From positions 62,001 to 126,000 of the forward strand of contig OY811981.1 in NCBI GenBank assembly GCA_963681505.1: a stretch of DNA of 64,000 nucleotides, read 5' to 3'. Origin of the DNA: Eunapius fragilis. Lineage: Eukaryota; Porifera; Demospongiae; Spongillida; Spongillidae. Made by a program: the position numbers and the translations under genes. The notes under the pieces were generated by a model. That model worked only from the letters and a program-made list of their open reading frames with translations. It made no database searches and was not told where the DNA came from. The number at the start of each line of letters is the position of its first letter. Positions within the stretch are counted from its first letter, which is position 1. This document shows, piece by piece, positions 14,401 through 29,500 of the stretch.

Positions 14401-17400
14401 TCGTTTTTGCTATCTTCCATGTGTGCAGTATTTTGCTCATATTGCATGTCTCATCAACACCTTGATGCTAAGATAGTCATTATTTCCATAGAGAAGTATG
14501 GGTGGTTTCCCATAGGAATGTATGGGTGGGAACCTACTTTTGAATCGGTTGGTTAACCCATACCGAAGCAGGTATGCTCGGGGTGGCATTTAAAACAGAG
14601 AGAAATGGTTACTGCTATCTTCCATGTGTGCAGTGGTTTGCTCATATTGCATGTCTCATCAACACCTCGATGCTAAGATATTCAATATTCTCCTATAGAA
14701 ATGTATGGGTGGGAACCTACTTTTGAATCGCTTGGTAAACCCATGCCAAAGAAGGTATACTTGGGGTGGCATTAAAAAGAGATAGAGGTGTGGTTACTGC
14801 TATCTTCCATGTGTGCAGTGGTTTGCTCATATTGAATGTCTTATCAACACCTCGATGCTAAGATAGTCAATATTTCCCACAGAGATGTATGGGTGGTTTC
14901 CCATAGGAATGTATGGGTGGGAACCTACTTTTGAATTGCTTGGTTAACCCATACTGAAGCTGGTATGCTCGGGGTGGCATTTAAAACAGATAGAGGAATG
15001 GTTACTGCTATCTTCCATGTGTGCAGTGGTTTGCTCATATTGTATGTCTCATCAACACCTCGATGCTAAGATAGTCAATAATTTCCCATAGAAATGTACG
15101 GGTGGGAACCTACTTTTGAATCACTTTGTAAACCCGTACCAAAGCAGGTATGCTCGGGGTGGCATTAACAAGAGATAGAGGAGTGGTTACTGCAATTTAC
15201 CATGTGTGCAGTGGTTTGCTCATATTGCATGTCTCATCAACACCTCGATGCTAAGATAGTCAATATTTCCCATAGAGATGTATGGGTGGTTTCCCATAGG
15301 AATGTATGGGTGGGAACCAACTTTCAAATCGCTTGGTTAACCCATACTGAAGCAGGTATGCTCGGAGTGGCATTTAAAACAGATAGAGGAATGGTTACTG
15401 CTATCTTCCATGTGTGCAGTGGTTTGCTCATATTTCATGTTTCATCAACACCTCGATGCTAAGATAGTCAATATTTCCCATTAAGATGTATGGGTGGTTT
15501 CCCATAGGAATGTATGGGTAGGAACCTACTTTCAAATCGCTTGGTTAACCCATACTGAAGCAGGTATGCTCGGAGTGGCATTTAAAACAGATAGAGGAAT
15601 GGTTACTGCTATCTTCCATGTGTGCAGTGGTTTGCTCATATTGCAAGTCTCATCCACTCCTGGATGCTAAGATAGTCATTATTTCCCATAGAGAAGTATG
15701 GGTGGTTTCCCATAGGAATGTATGGGTGGGAACCTACTTTTGAATCGCTTGGTTAACCCATACCGAAGCAGGTATGCTAGGGGTGGCATTTAAAACAGAT
15801 AGAGGAATGGTTACTGCTATCTTCCATGTGTGCAGTGGTTTGCTCATATTGCATGTCTCATCAACACCTCGATGCTAAGATAGTCAAAAATTTCCCATAG
15901 AAATGTATGGGTGGGAACCTACTTTAGAATCGCTTGGTAAACCCGCTCCAAAGCAGGTATGCTCGGGGTGGCATTAACAAGAGATAGAGGAGTGGTTACT
16001 GCTATCTACCATGTGTGCAGTGGTTTGCTCTTATTGCATGTCTCATCAACACCTCGATGCTAAGATAGTCAATATTCTCCTATAGAAATGTATGGGTGGG
16101 AACCTACTTTTGAATCGCTTGGTAAACCCATGCCAAAGCAGGTATGCTTGGGGTGGCATTAAAAAGAGATAGAGGTGTGGTTACTGCTATCTTCCATGTG
16201 TGCAGTGGTTTGCTCATATTGCATGTCTCATCAACACCTCGATGATAAGATAGTCAATATTTCCCATAGAGATGTATGGGTGGTTTCCCATAGTAATGTA
16301 TTGGTGGGAACCTACTTTCAAATCGCTTGGTTAACCCATACTGAAGCAGGTATGCTCGGAGTGGCATTTAAAACAGATAGAGGAATGATTACTGCTATCT
16401 TCCATGTGTGCAGTGGTTTGCTCATATTCCATGTCTCATCAACACCTCGATGCTAAGATAGTCAATATTTTCCTATAGAAATGTATGGGTGGGAACCTAC
16501 TTTTGACTCGCTTGGTAAACAAATACTAAAGCAGGTATGCTTGGGGTGGCATTAATAAGAGATAGAGGAGTGGTTACTGCTGTCTTCCATGTGTGCAGTG
16601 GTTTGCTCATATTGAATGTCTCATCAACACCTCGATGCTAAGATAGTCAATAATTCCCATAGAGATGTATGGGTGGTTTCCCATAGGAATGTATTGGTGG
16701 GAACCTACTTTTGAATCGGTTGGTTAACCCATACCGAAGCAGGTATGCTCGGCGTGGCATTTAAAAGAGATAGAGGAGTCGTTTTTGCTATCTTCCATGT
16801 GTGCAGTATTTTGCTCATATTGCATGTCTCATCAACACCTTGATGCTAAGATAGTCATTATTTCCATAGAGAAGTATGGGTGGTTTCCCATAGGAATGTA
16901 TGGGTGGGAACCTACTTTTGAATCGGTTGGTTAACCCATACCGAAGCAGGTATGCTCGGGGTGGCATTTAAAACAGATAGAGGAATGGTTACTGCTATCT
17001 TCCATGTGTGCAGTGGTTTGCTCATATTGCATGTCTCATCAACACCTCGATGCTAAGATATTCAATATTCTCCTATAGAAATGTATGGGTGGGAACCTAC
17101 TTTTGAATCGCTTGGTAAACCCATGCCAAAGCAGGTATACTTGGGGTGGCATTAAAAAGAGATAGAGGTGTGGTTACTGCTATCTTCCATGTGTGCAGTG
17201 GTTTGCTCATATTGAATGTCTCATCAACACCTCGATGCTAAGATAGTCAATATTTCCCACAGAGATGTATGGGTGGTTTCCCATAGGAATAAATGGGTGG
17301 GAACATACTTTTGAATCAGTTGGTTAACTCATACCGAAGCAGGTATGCTCGGGGTGGCATTTAAAACAGATAGAGGAGTGGTTATTGCTATCTTCCATGT

Positions 17401-18368
17401 GTGCAGTATTTTGCTCATATTGCATGTCTCATCAACACCTTGATGCTAAGATAGTCAAAATTTTCCTATAGAAATGTATTGGTGGGATCCTACTTTTGAA
17501 TTGCTTGGTTAACCCATACCGAGGCAGGTATGCCGGGGTGGCATTAAAAAGAGATAGAGGAGTGGTTACTGCTATCTTCCATGTGTGCAGTGGTTTGCTC
17601 ATATTGCATGTCTCATCAACACCTCGATGCTAAGATAGTCAATATTTCCCACAGAGATGTATGGGTGGTTTCCCATAGGAATGTATGGGTGGGAACCTAC
17701 TTTTGAATCGGTTGGTTAACCCATACCGAAGCAGGTATGCTCGGGGTGGCATTTAAAACAGATAGAGGAATGGTTACTGCTATCTTCCATGTGTGCAGTG
17801 GTTTTCTCGTATTGCATGTCTCATCAACACCTCGATGCTAAGATAGTCAATATTCTCCTATAGAAATGTATGGGTGGGAACCTACTTTTGAATCGCTTGG
17901 TAAACCCATGCCAAAGCAGGTATGCTTGGGGTGGCATTAAAAAGAGATAGAGGTGTGGTTACTGCTATCTTCCATGTGTGCAGTGGTTTTCTCATATTGC
18001 ATGTCTCATCAACACCTCGATGCTAAGATAGTCAATATTTCCCATAGAGATGTATGGGTGGTTTCCCATAGGAATGTATTGGTGGGAACCTACTATTGAA
18101 TCGGTTGGTTAACCCATACCGAAGCAGGTATGCTCGGGGTGGCATTTAAAACAGATAGAGGAATGATAACTGCTATCTTCCATGCGTGCAGTGGTTTGCT
18201 CATATTGCATGTCTCATCAACACCTCGATGCTAAGAATGTCAATATTTTCCTATAGAAATGTATGGGTGGGAACCTACTTTTGAATCGCTTGGTAAACCC
18301 ATACTAAAGCAGGTATGCTTGGGGTGGCATTAAATAGAGATAGAGGAGTGGTTACTGCTGTCTTCCAT
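11416..18368. repeat. Large segmental repeat in array A, copy 2 (~6.95 kb)
   Basis: Second copy of the preceding block. It keeps the 208-bp monomer that copy 1 lacks and has about 394 bp net extra between about 16,060 and 17,260. A 2-bp deletion near 14,597 (AACAGAGAGAAATGG) shifts the offset from 6,561 to 6,559 bp. Landmarks such as CTACTATTGAATCGG occur at about 11,138 and 18,091. Confidence 0.8.
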
Positions 18369-19153
18369 GTGTGCAGTGGTTTGCTCATATTGAATGTCTC
18401 ATTAACACCTCGATGCTAAGATAGTCAATATTTCCCACAGAGATGTATGGGTGGTTTCCCATAGGAATAAATGGGTGTGAACATACTTTTGAATCGGTTG
18501 GTTAACCCATACCGAAGCAGGTATGCTCGGGGTGGCATTTTAAACAGATAGAGGAGTGGTTATTGCTATCTTCCATGTGTGCAGTATTTTGCTCACATTG
18601 CATGTCTCATCAACACCTTGATGCTAAGATAGTCAAAATTTTCCTATAGAAATGTATTGGTGGGATCCTACTTTTGAATTGCTTGGTTAACCCATACCGA
18701 GGCAGGTATGCCGGGGCGGCATTAAAAAGAGATAGATGAGTGGTTACTGCTATCTTCCATGTGTGCAGTGGTTTGCTCATATTGCATGTCTCATCAACAC
18801 CTCGATGCTAAGATAGTCAATATTTCCCACAGAGATGTATGGGTGGTTTCCCATAGGAATGTATGGGTGGGAACCTACTTTTGAATCGGTTGGTTAACCC
18901 ATACCGAAGCAGGAATGCTCGGGGTGGCATTTAAAACAGATAGAGGAATGGTTACTGCTATCTTACATGTGTGCAGTGGTTTGCTTGTATTGCATGTCTC
19001 ATCAACACCTCGATGCTAAGATAGTCAATATTCTCCTATAGAAATGTATGGGTGGGAACCTACTTTTGAATCGCTTGGTAAACCCATGCCAAAGCAGGTA
19101 TGCTTGGGGTGGCATTAAAAAGAGATAGAGGTGTGGTTACTGCTATCTTCCAT

Positions 19154-22100
19154 GTGTGCAGTGGTTTGCTCATATTGCATGTCTCATCAACACCTCGATG
19201 CTAAGATAGTCAATATTTCCCATAGAGATGTATGGGTGGTTTCCCATAGGAATGTATTGGTGGGAACCTACTATTGAATGGGTTGGTTAACCCATACCGA
19301 AGCAGGTATGCTCGGGGTGGCATTTAAAACAGATAGTGGAATGATTAATGCTATCCTCCATGTGTGCAGTGGTTTGCTAATATTGCATGTCTCATCAACA
19401 CCTCGATGCTAAGATAGTCAATATTTTCCTATAGAAATGTATGGGTGGGAACCTACTTTTGAATCGTTTGGTAAACCCATACTAAAGGAGGTATGCTTGG
19501 GGTGGCATTAAAAAGAGATAGAGGAGTGGTTACTGCTGTCTTCCATGTGTGCAGTGGTTTGCTCAGATTGAATGTCTCATCAACACATCGATGCTAAGAC
19601 AGTCAATATTTCCCATAGAGATGTATGGGTGGTTTCCCATAGGAATAAATGGGTGGGAACATACTTTTGAATCGGTGGGTTAACCCATACCGAAGCAGGT
19701 ATGCTCGGGGTGGCATTTAAAACAGATAGAGGAGTGGTTACTGCTATCTTCCATGTGTGCAGTGGTTTGCACATATTGCCTGTCTCATCAACACCTCGAT
19801 GCTAAGATAGTCAATATTTCCCATAGAGATGTATGGGTAGTTTCCCATAGGAATGTATTGGTGGGAACCTACTTTTGAATCGGTTGGTTAACCCATACCG
19901 AAGCAGGTATGCTCGGGGTGGCATTTAAAACAGATAGAGGAATGATTAATGCTATCCTCCATGTGTGCAGTGGTTTGCTCATATTGCATGTCTCATCAAC
20001 ACCTCGATGCTAAGATAGTCAATATTTTCCTATAGAAATGTATGGGTGGGAACCTACTTTTGAATCGTTTGGTAAACCCATACTAAAGGAGGTATGCTTG
20101 GGGTGGCATTAAAAAGAGATAGAGGAGTGGTTACTGCTGTCTTCCATGTGTGCAGTGGTTTGCTCATATTGAATGTCTCATCAACACATCGATGCTAAGA
20201 CAGTCAATATTTCCCATAGAGATGTATGGGTGGTTTCCCATAGGAATAAATGGGTGGGAACATACTTTTGAATCGGTGGGTTAACCCATACCGAAGCAGG
20301 TATGCTCGGGGTGGCATTTAAAACAGATAGAGGAGTGGTTACTGCTATCTTCCATGTGTGCAGTGGTTTGCACATATTGCCTGTCTCATCAACACCTCGA
20401 TGCTAAGATAGTCAATATTTCCCATAGAGATGTATGGGTAGTTTCCCATAGGAATGTATTGGTGGGAACCTACTTTTGAATCGGTTGGTTAACCCATACC
20501 GAAGCAGGTATGCTCGGGGTGGCAGTTAAAACAGATAGAGGAATGATTAATGCTATCCTCCATGTGTGCAGTGGTTTGCTCATATTGCATGTCTCATCAA
20601 CACCTCGATGCTAAGATAGTCAATATTTTCCTATAGAAATGTATGGGTGGGAACCTACTTTTGAATCGTTTGGTAAACCCATACTAAAGGAGGTATGCTT
20701 GGGGTGGCATTAAAAAGAGATAGAGGAGTGGTTACTGCTGTCTTCCATGTGTGCAGTGGTTTGCTCATATTGAATGTCTCATCAACACATCGATGCTAAG
20801 ACAGTCAATATTTCCCATAGAGATGTATGGGTGGTTTCCCATAGGAATAAATGGGTGGGAACATACTTTTGAATCGGTGGGTTAACCCATACCGAAGCAG
20901 GTATGCTCGGGGTGGCATTTAAAACAGATAGAGGAGTGGTTACTGCTATCTTCCATGTGTGCAGTGGTTTGCACATATTGCCTGTCTCATCAACACCTCG
21001 ATGCTAAGATAGTCAATATTTCCCATAGAGATGTATGGGTGGTTTCCCATAGGAATGTATTGGTGGGAACCTACTTTTGAATCGGTTAGTTAACCCATAC
21101 CGAAGCAGGTATGCTCGGGGTGGCATTTAAAACAGATAGAGGAATGGTTACTGCTATCTTCTATGTGTGCAGTGGTTTGCTCATATTGCAAGTCTCATCA
21201 ACACCTCGATGCTAAGATAGTCAATATTTTCCTATAGAAATGTATGGGTGGGAACCTACTTTTGAATCGCTTGGTAAACCCTTACCAAAGCAGGTATGCT
21301 TGGGGTGGCATTAAAAAGAGATAGAGGAGTGGTTACTGCTATCTTCCATGTGTGCAGTGGTTTGCTTATATTGCATGTCTCATCAACACCTCGATGCTAA
21401 GATAGTCAATATTTCCCATAGAGATGTATGGGTGGTTTCCCATAGGAATATATGGGTGGGAACCTACTTTTGAATCGGTTGGTTAACCCATACCGAAGCA
21501 GGTATGCTCGGGGTGGCATTAACAAGAGATAGAGGAGTGGTTACTGCAATTTACCATGTGTGCAGTGGTTTGCTCATATTGCATGTCTCATCAACACCTC
21601 GATGCTAAGATAGTCAATATTTCCCATAGAGATGTATGGGTGGTTTCCCATAGGAATGTATTGGTGGGAACCTACTATTGAATCGGTTGGTTAACCCATA
21701 CCGAAGCAGGTATGCTCGGGGTGGCATTTAAAACAGATAGAGGAATGATTAATGCTATCCTCCATGTGTGCAGTGGTTTGCTCATATTGCATGTCTCATC
21801 AACACCTCGATGCTAAGATAGTCAATCTTTTCCTATAGAAATGTATGGGTGGGAACCTACTTTTGAATCGTTTGGTAAACCCATACTAAAGGAGGTATGC
21901 TTGGGGTGGCATTAAAAAGAGATAGAGGAGTGGTTACTGCTGTCTTCCATGTGTGCAGTGGTTTGCTCATATTGAATGTCTCATCAACACATCGATGCTA
22001 AGACAGTCAATATTTCCCATAGAGATGTATGGGTGGTTTCCCATAGGAATAAATGGGTGGGAACATACTTTTGAATCGGTGGGTTAACCCATACCGAAGC

Positions 22101-23360
22101 AGGTATGCTCGGGGTGGCATTTAAAACAGATAGAGGAGTGGTTACTGCTATCTTCCATGTGTGCAGTGGTTTGCACATATTGCCTGTCTCATCAACACCT
22201 CGATGCTAAGATAGTCAATATTTCCCATAGAGATGTATGGGTGGTTTCCCATAGGAATGTATTGGTGGGAACCTACTTTTGAATCGGTTGGTTAACCCAT
22301 ACCGAAGCAGGTATGCTCGGGGTGGCATTTAAAACAGATAGAGGAATGGTTACTGCTATCTTCTATGTGTGCAGTGGTTTGCTCATATTGCAAGTCTCAT
22401 CAACACCTCGATGCTAAGATAGTCAATATTTTCCTATAGAAATGTATGGGTGGGAACCTACTTTTGAATCGCTTGGTAAACCCTTACCAAAGCAGGTATG
22501 CTTGGGGTGGCATTAAAAAGAGATAGAGGAGTGGTTACTGCTATCTTCCATGTGTGCAGTGGTTTGCCTATATTGCATGTCTCATCAACACCTCGATGCT
22601 AAGATAGTCAATATTTCCCATAGAGATGTATGGGTGGTTTCCCATAGGAATATATGGGTGGGAACCTACTTTTGAATCGGTTGGTTAACCCATACCGAAG
22701 CAGGTATGCTCGGGGTGGCATTTAAAACAGATAGAGGAGTGGTTACTGCTATCTTCCATGTGTGCAGTGGTTTGCACATATTGCCTGTCTCATCAACACC
22801 TCGATGCTAAGATAGTCAATATTTCCCATAGAGATGTATGGGTGGTTTCCCATAGGAATGTATTGGTGGGAACCTACTTTTGAATCGGTTGGTTAACCCA
22901 TACCGAAGCAGGTATGCTCGGGGTGGCATTTAAAACAGATAGAGGAATGGTTACTGCTATCTTCTATGTGTGCAGTGGTTTGCTCATATTGCAAGTCTCA
23001 TCAACACCTCGATGCTAAGATAGTCAATATTTTCCTATAGAAATGTATGGGTGGGAACCTACTTTTGAATCGCTTGGTAAACCCTTACCAAAGCAGGTAT
23101 GCTTGGGGTGGCATTAAAAAGAGATAGAGGAGTGGTTACTGCTATCTTCCATGTGTGCAGTGGTTTGCCTATATTGCATGTCTCATCAACACCTCGATGC
23201 TAAGATAGTCAATATTTCCCATAGAGATGTATGGGTGGTTTCCCATAGGAATATATGGGTGGGAACCTACTTTTGAATCGGTTGGTTAACCCATACCGAA
23301 GCAGGTATGCACGGGGTGGCATTTAAAACAGTTAGAGGAATGGTTACTGCTATTGTCCAT
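19154..23360. repeat. Array A 601-bp trimer higher-order repeat
   Basis: Period of 601 bp, equal to 208 + 208 + 185. Monomers carrying CACATATTGCCTGTCTC start at 19,755, 20,356, 20,957, 22,159 and 22,760, which are single or double 601-bp steps. An imperfect step near 21,350-21,560 contains a hybrid monomer. Three consecutive copies between 19,547 and 21,150 are almost identical, making this among the most homogeneous parts of array A. Confidence 0.85.
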
Positions 23361-23759
23361 GTGTGCAGTGGTTTGCTCATATTGCATGTCTCATCAACAC
23401 CTCTATGCTAAGATTGTCAATATTTCCCATAGAGATGTATGGGTGGTTTCCCATAAGAATGTATTGGTGGGAACCTACTTTTGAATCGGTTGGTTAACCC
23501 ATACCGAAGCAAGTATGCTCGGGGTGGCATTTAAAACAGATAGAGGAATGGTTTCTGCTATCTTCCATGTGTGCAGTGGTTTGCTCATATTGCATGTCTC
23601 ATCAACACCTCGATGCTAAGATAGTCAATATTTTCCTATAGAAATGTATGGGTGGGAACCTACTTTTGAATCGCTTGGTAAACCCATGCCAAATCAGGTA
23701 TATTTGGGGTAGCATTAAAAAGAGATAGAGGTGTGGTTACTGCTATCTTCCATGTGTGC

Positions 23760-26530
23760 AGTGGTTTGCTCATATTGCATGTCTCATCAACACCTCGATG
23801 CTAAGATAGTCAATATTTCCCATAGAGATGTATGGGTGGTTTCCCATGGGAATGTATTGGTGGGAACCTACTTTTGAATCGGTTGGTTAACCCATACCGA
23901 AGCAGGGATGCTCTAAGTGGTGGCATTTAAAGCAGATAGAGGAATGGTTACAGCTATCTTTCATGTGTGCAGTGGTTTGCTCATTTTGCATGTCTCATCA
24001 GCACCTCGATGCTAAGATAGTCAATATTTCCCATAGAGATGTATGGGTGGTTTCCCATAGGAATGTATGGGTGGGAACCTACTTTTGAATCGGTTGGTTA
24101 AACCATACCGAAGTAGGTATGCTCGAGGTGGCATTTAAAACAGATAGAGGAATGGTTATTGCTATCTTCCATGTGTGCAGTGGTTTGCTCATAATGCATG
24201 TCTCATCAACACCTCGATGCTAAGATAGTCAATATTTTCCTATAGAAATGTATGGGTGGGAACCTACTTTTGAATCGCTTGGTAAACCCATACCAAAGCA
24301 GGTATGCTTGGGGGGCATTAAAAAGAGATAGAGGAGTGGTTACTGCTATCTTCCATGTGTGCAGTGGTTTGCTCATATTGCATGTCTCATCAACACCACG
24401 ATGATAAGATAGACAATATTTCCCACTGAGATGTATGGGTGGTTTCCCATAGGAATGTATGGGTGGGAACCTAATTTTGAATCGGTTGGTTAACCCATAC
24501 CGAAGCAGGAATGCTCAAGGTGGCATTTAAAACAGATAGAGTGGTTATTGCTATCGTCCATGTGTGCAGTGGTTTGCTCATATTGCATGTCTCATCAACA
24601 CCTCGATGCTAAGATAGTCAAAATTTTCCTATAGAATTGTATTGGTGGGATCCTTCTTTTGAATCGCTTGGTTAACCCATACCAAAGCAGGTATGCCGGG
24701 GTGGCATTAAAAAGAGATAGAGGAGTGGTGACTGCTATATTCCATGTGTGCAGTGGTTTGCTCATATTGCATGTCTCATCAACACCTCGATGCTAAGATA
24801 GTCAATACTTCCCATAGAGATGTATCGGTGGTTTCCCATAGGAATGTATAGGTGGGAATCTACTTTTGAATCGGTTAGTTAACCCATACCGAAGCAGGTA
24901 TGCTTGGGGTGGCATTAAAAACAGATAGAGGAATGGTTACTGCTATCTTCCATGTGTGCAGTGGTTTGCTCATATTGCATGTCTCATCAACACCTCGATA
25001 CTAAGATAGTCAAAAATTTCCCATAGAAATGTATGGGTGGGAACCTACTTTTTAATCGCTTGGTAAACCCCTACCAAAGCAGGTATGCTCGGGGTGGCAT
25101 TAAAAAGAGATAGAGGAGTGGTTACTGCTGTCTTCCATGTGTGCAGTGGTTTGCTCATATTGTATGTCTCATCAACACCTCGATGCTAAGATAGTCAATA
25201 TTTCCCATAGAGATGTATGGGTGGTTTCCCATGGGAATGTATTGGTGGGAACCTACTTTTGAATCGGTTGGTTAACCCATACCGAAGCAGGGATGCTCGG
25301 GGTGGCATTTAAAGCAGATAGAGGAATGGTTACTGCTATATTCCATGTGTGCAGTGGTTTGCTCATATTGCATGTCTCATCAACACCTCGATGCTAAGAT
25401 AGTCAATATTTCCCATAGAGATGTATGGGTGGTTTCCCATAGGAATGTATGGGTGGGAACCTACTTTTGAATCGGTTGGTTAAACAATACCGAAGCAGGT
25501 ATGCTCGAGGTGGCATTTAAAACAGATAGAGGAATGGTTACTGCTATCTTCCATGTGTGCAGTGGTTTGCTCATATTGCATGTCTCATCAACACCTCGAT
25601 GCTAAGATAGTCAATATTTTCCTATAGAAATGTATGGGTGGGAACCTACTTTTGAATCGCTTGGTAAACCCATACCAAAGCAGGTATGCTTAGGGGGGCA
25701 TTAAAAAGAGATAGAGGAGTGGTTACTGCTATCTTCCATGTGTGCAGTGGTTTGCTCATATTGCATGTCTCATCAACACCACGATGATAAGATAGACAAT
25801 ATTTCCCACTGAGATGTATGGGTGGTTTCCCATAGGAATGTATGGGTGGGAACCTAATTTTGAATCGGTTGGTTAACCCATACCGAAGCAGGAATGCTCA
25901 AGGTGGCATTTAAAACAGATAGAGTGGTTATTGCTATCGTCCATGTGTGCAGTGGTTTGCTCATATTGCATGTCTCATCAACACCTCGATGCTAAGATAG
26001 TCAAAATTTTCCTATAGAATTGTATTGGTGGGATCCTTCTTTTGAATCGCTTGGTTAACCCATACCAAAGCAGGTATGCCGGGGTGGCATTAAAAAGAGA
26101 TAGAGGAGTGGTGACTGCTATATTCCATGTGTGCAGTGGTTTGCTCATATTGCATGTCTCATCAACACCTCGATGCTAAGATAGTCAATACTTCCCATAG
26201 AGATGTATCGGTTGTTTCCCATAGGAATGTATGGGTGGGAATCTACTTTTGAATCGGTTAGTTAACCCATTCTGAAGCAGGTATGCTCGGGGTGGCATTA
26301 AAAACAGATAGAGGAATGGTTACTGCTATCTTCCATGTGTGCAGTGGTTTGCTCATATTGCATGTCTCATCAACACCTCGATACTAAGATAGTCAAAAAT
26401 TTCCCATAGAAATGTATGGGTGGGAACCTACTTTTTAATCGCTTGGTAAACCCCTACCAAAGCAGGTATTCTCGGGGTGGCATTAAAAAGTGATAGAGGA
26501 GTGGTTACTGCTGTCTTCCATGTGTGCAGT
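23760..26530. repeat. Array A ~1.38-kb seven-monomer higher-order repeat
   Basis: Two adjacent copies offset by 1,383-1,385 bp. Shared marks are CACCACGATGATAAG at 24,394 and 25,777, AGGAGTGGTGACTGC at 24,721 and 26,104, and CCCATGGG at 23,843 and 25,228. Both copies share short deletions such as AGATAGAGTGGTTATTGC. Related monomers recur irregularly as far as 34,500. Confidence 0.75.
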
Positions 26531-29500
26531 GGTTTGCTCATATTGTATGTCTCATCAACACCTCGATGCTAAGATAGTCAATATTTCCCATAGAGATGTA
26601 TGGGTGGTTTCCCATAGGAATGTATGGGTGGCAACCTACATTTGAATCGCTTGGTTAACCCACACTGAGCAGGTGTGCTCGGGGCGGAGTTGAAAAGAGA
26701 TAGAGGAGTGGTTACTGCTATCTTCCATGTGTGCAGTGGTTTGCTCATATTGCCTGTCTCATCAACACCTCGATGCTAAGATAGTCAATATTTCCCATAG
26801 AGATGTATGGGTGGTTTCCCATAGGAATGTATGGGAGGGTACCTACTTTTTAATCGCTTGGTAAACCCCTACCAAAGCAGGTATGCTCGGGGTGGCATTT
26901 AAAACAGATAGAGGAGTGGTTATTGCTATCTTCCATGTGTGCAGTGGTTTGCTCATATTGCATGTCTCATCAACACCTCGATGCTAAGATAGTCAAAATT
27001 TTCCTATAGAATTGCAGTGGTGGGATCCTTCTTTTGAATCGTTTGGTTAACCCATACCAAAGCAGGTATGCCGGGGTGGCATTAAAAAGAGATAGAGGAG
27101 TGGTGACTGCTATATTCCATGTGTGCAGTGGTTTGCTCATATTGCATGTCTCATCAACACCACGATGATAAGATAGACAACATTTCCCACTGAGATGTAT
27201 GGGTGGTTTCCCATAGGAATGTATGGGTGGGAACCTAATTTTGAATCGGTTGGTTTACCCATACCGAAGCAGGAATGCTCAAGGTGGCATTTAAAACAGA
27301 TAGAGGAATGGTTACTGCTAACTTCCATGTGTGCAGTGGTTTGCTCATATTGCATGTCTCATCAACACCACGATGATAAGATAGACAATATTTCCCACTG
27401 AGATGTATGGGTGGTTTTTCATAGGAATGTATGGGTGGGAACCTAATTTTGAATCGGTTGGTTAACCCATACCGAAGCAGGAATGCTCAAGGTGGTTTTT
27501 AAAACAGATAGAGGAATGGTTACTGCTATCTTCCATGTGTGCAGTGGTTTGCTCATATTGCATGTCTCATCAACACCTCGATGCTAAGATAGTCAATATT
27601 TTCCTATAGAAATGTATGGGTGGGAACCTACTTTTGAATCGCTTGGTAAACCCATACCAAAGCAGGTATGCTTGGGGGGGCATTAAAAAGAGATAGAGGA
27701 GTGGTTACTGCTATCTTCAATGTGTGCAGTGGTTTGCTCATATTGCATGTCTCATCAACACCACGATGATAAGATAGACAATATTTCCCACTGAGATGTA
27801 TGGGTGGTTTCCCATAGGAATGTATGGGTGGGAACCTAATTTTGAATCGGTTGGTTAACCCATACCGAAGCAGGAATGCTCAAGGTGGCATTTAAAACAG
27901 ATAGAGTGGTTATTGCTATCGTCCATGTGTGCAGTGGTTTGCTCATATTGCATGTCTCATCAACACCTCGATGCTAAGATAGTCAAACTTTTCCTATAGA
28001 ATTGTATTGGTGGGATCCTTCTTTTGAATCGCTTGGTTAACCAATACCAAAGCAGGTATGCCGGGGTGGCATTAAAAAGAGATAGAGGAGTGGTGACTGC
28101 TATATTCCATGTGTGCAGTGGTTTGCTCATATTCCATGTCTCATCAACACCTCGATGCTAAGATAGTCAATACTTCCCATAGAGATGTATCGGTGGTTTC
28201 CCATAGGAATGTATGGGTGGGAATCTACTTTTGAATCGGTTAGTTAACCCATACCGAAGCAGGTATGGTCGGGGTGGCATTAAAAACAGATAGAGGAATG
28301 GTTACTGCTATCTTCCATGTGTGCAGTGGTTTGCTCATATTGCATGTCTCATCAACACCTCGATACTAAGATAGTCAAAAATTTCCCATAGAAATGTATG
28401 GGTGGGAACCTACTTTTTAATCGCTTGGTAAACCCCTACCAAAGCAGGTATGCTCGGGGTGGCATTAAAAAGACATAGAGGAGTGGTTACTGCTGTCTTC
28501 CATGTGTGCAGTGGTTTGCTCATATTGTATGTCTCATCAACACCTCGATGCTAAGATAGTCAATATTTCCCATAGAGATGTATGGGTGGTTTCCCATGGG
28601 AATGTATTGGTGGGAACCTACTTTTGAATCGGTTGGTTAACCCATACCGAAGCAGGGATGCTCGGGGTGGCATTTAAAACAGATAGAGGAATGGTTACTG
28701 CTATCTTCCATGTGTGCAGTGGTTTGCTCATATTGCATGTCTCATCAACACCTCGATGCTAAGATAGTCAAAATTTCCCATAGAGATGTATGGGTGGTTT
28801 CCCATAGGAATGTATGGGTGGGAACCTACTTTTGAATTGGTTGGTTAAACAATACCAAAGCAGGTATGCTCGAGGTGGCATTTAAAACAGATAGAGGAAT
28901 GGTTACTGCTATCTTCCATGTGTGCAGTGGTTTGCTCATATTGCATGTCTCATCAACACCTCGATGCTAAGATAGTCAGTATTTCTCATAGAGATGTATG
29001 GGTGGTTTCCCATAGGAATGTATGGGTGGGAACCTACTTTTAATTCGCTTGGTTAACCCATACTGAAGCAGGTATGCTCGGGGTGGAATTTGAAACAGAT
29101 AGAGGAATGGTTACTGCTATCTTCCATGTGTGCAGTGGTTTGCTCATATTGCATGTCTCATCAACACCTCGATGCTAAGATAGTCATTATTTTCCTATAG
29201 AAATGTATGGGTGGGAACCTGCATTTGAATCGCTAGGTAAACCCATACCAAAGCAGGTATGCTTGGGGGGGCATTAAAAAGAGATAGAGGAGTGGTTACT
29301 GCTATCTTCCATGTGTGCAGTGGTTTGCTCATATTGCATGTCTCATCAACACCTCGATGATAAGATAGACAATATTTCCCACTGAGATGTATGGGTGGTT
29401 TCCCATAGGAATGTATGGGTGGGAACCTAATTTTGAATCGGTTGGTTAACCCATACAGAAGCAGGTATGCTCAAGGTGGCATTTAAAACAGATAGAGGAG

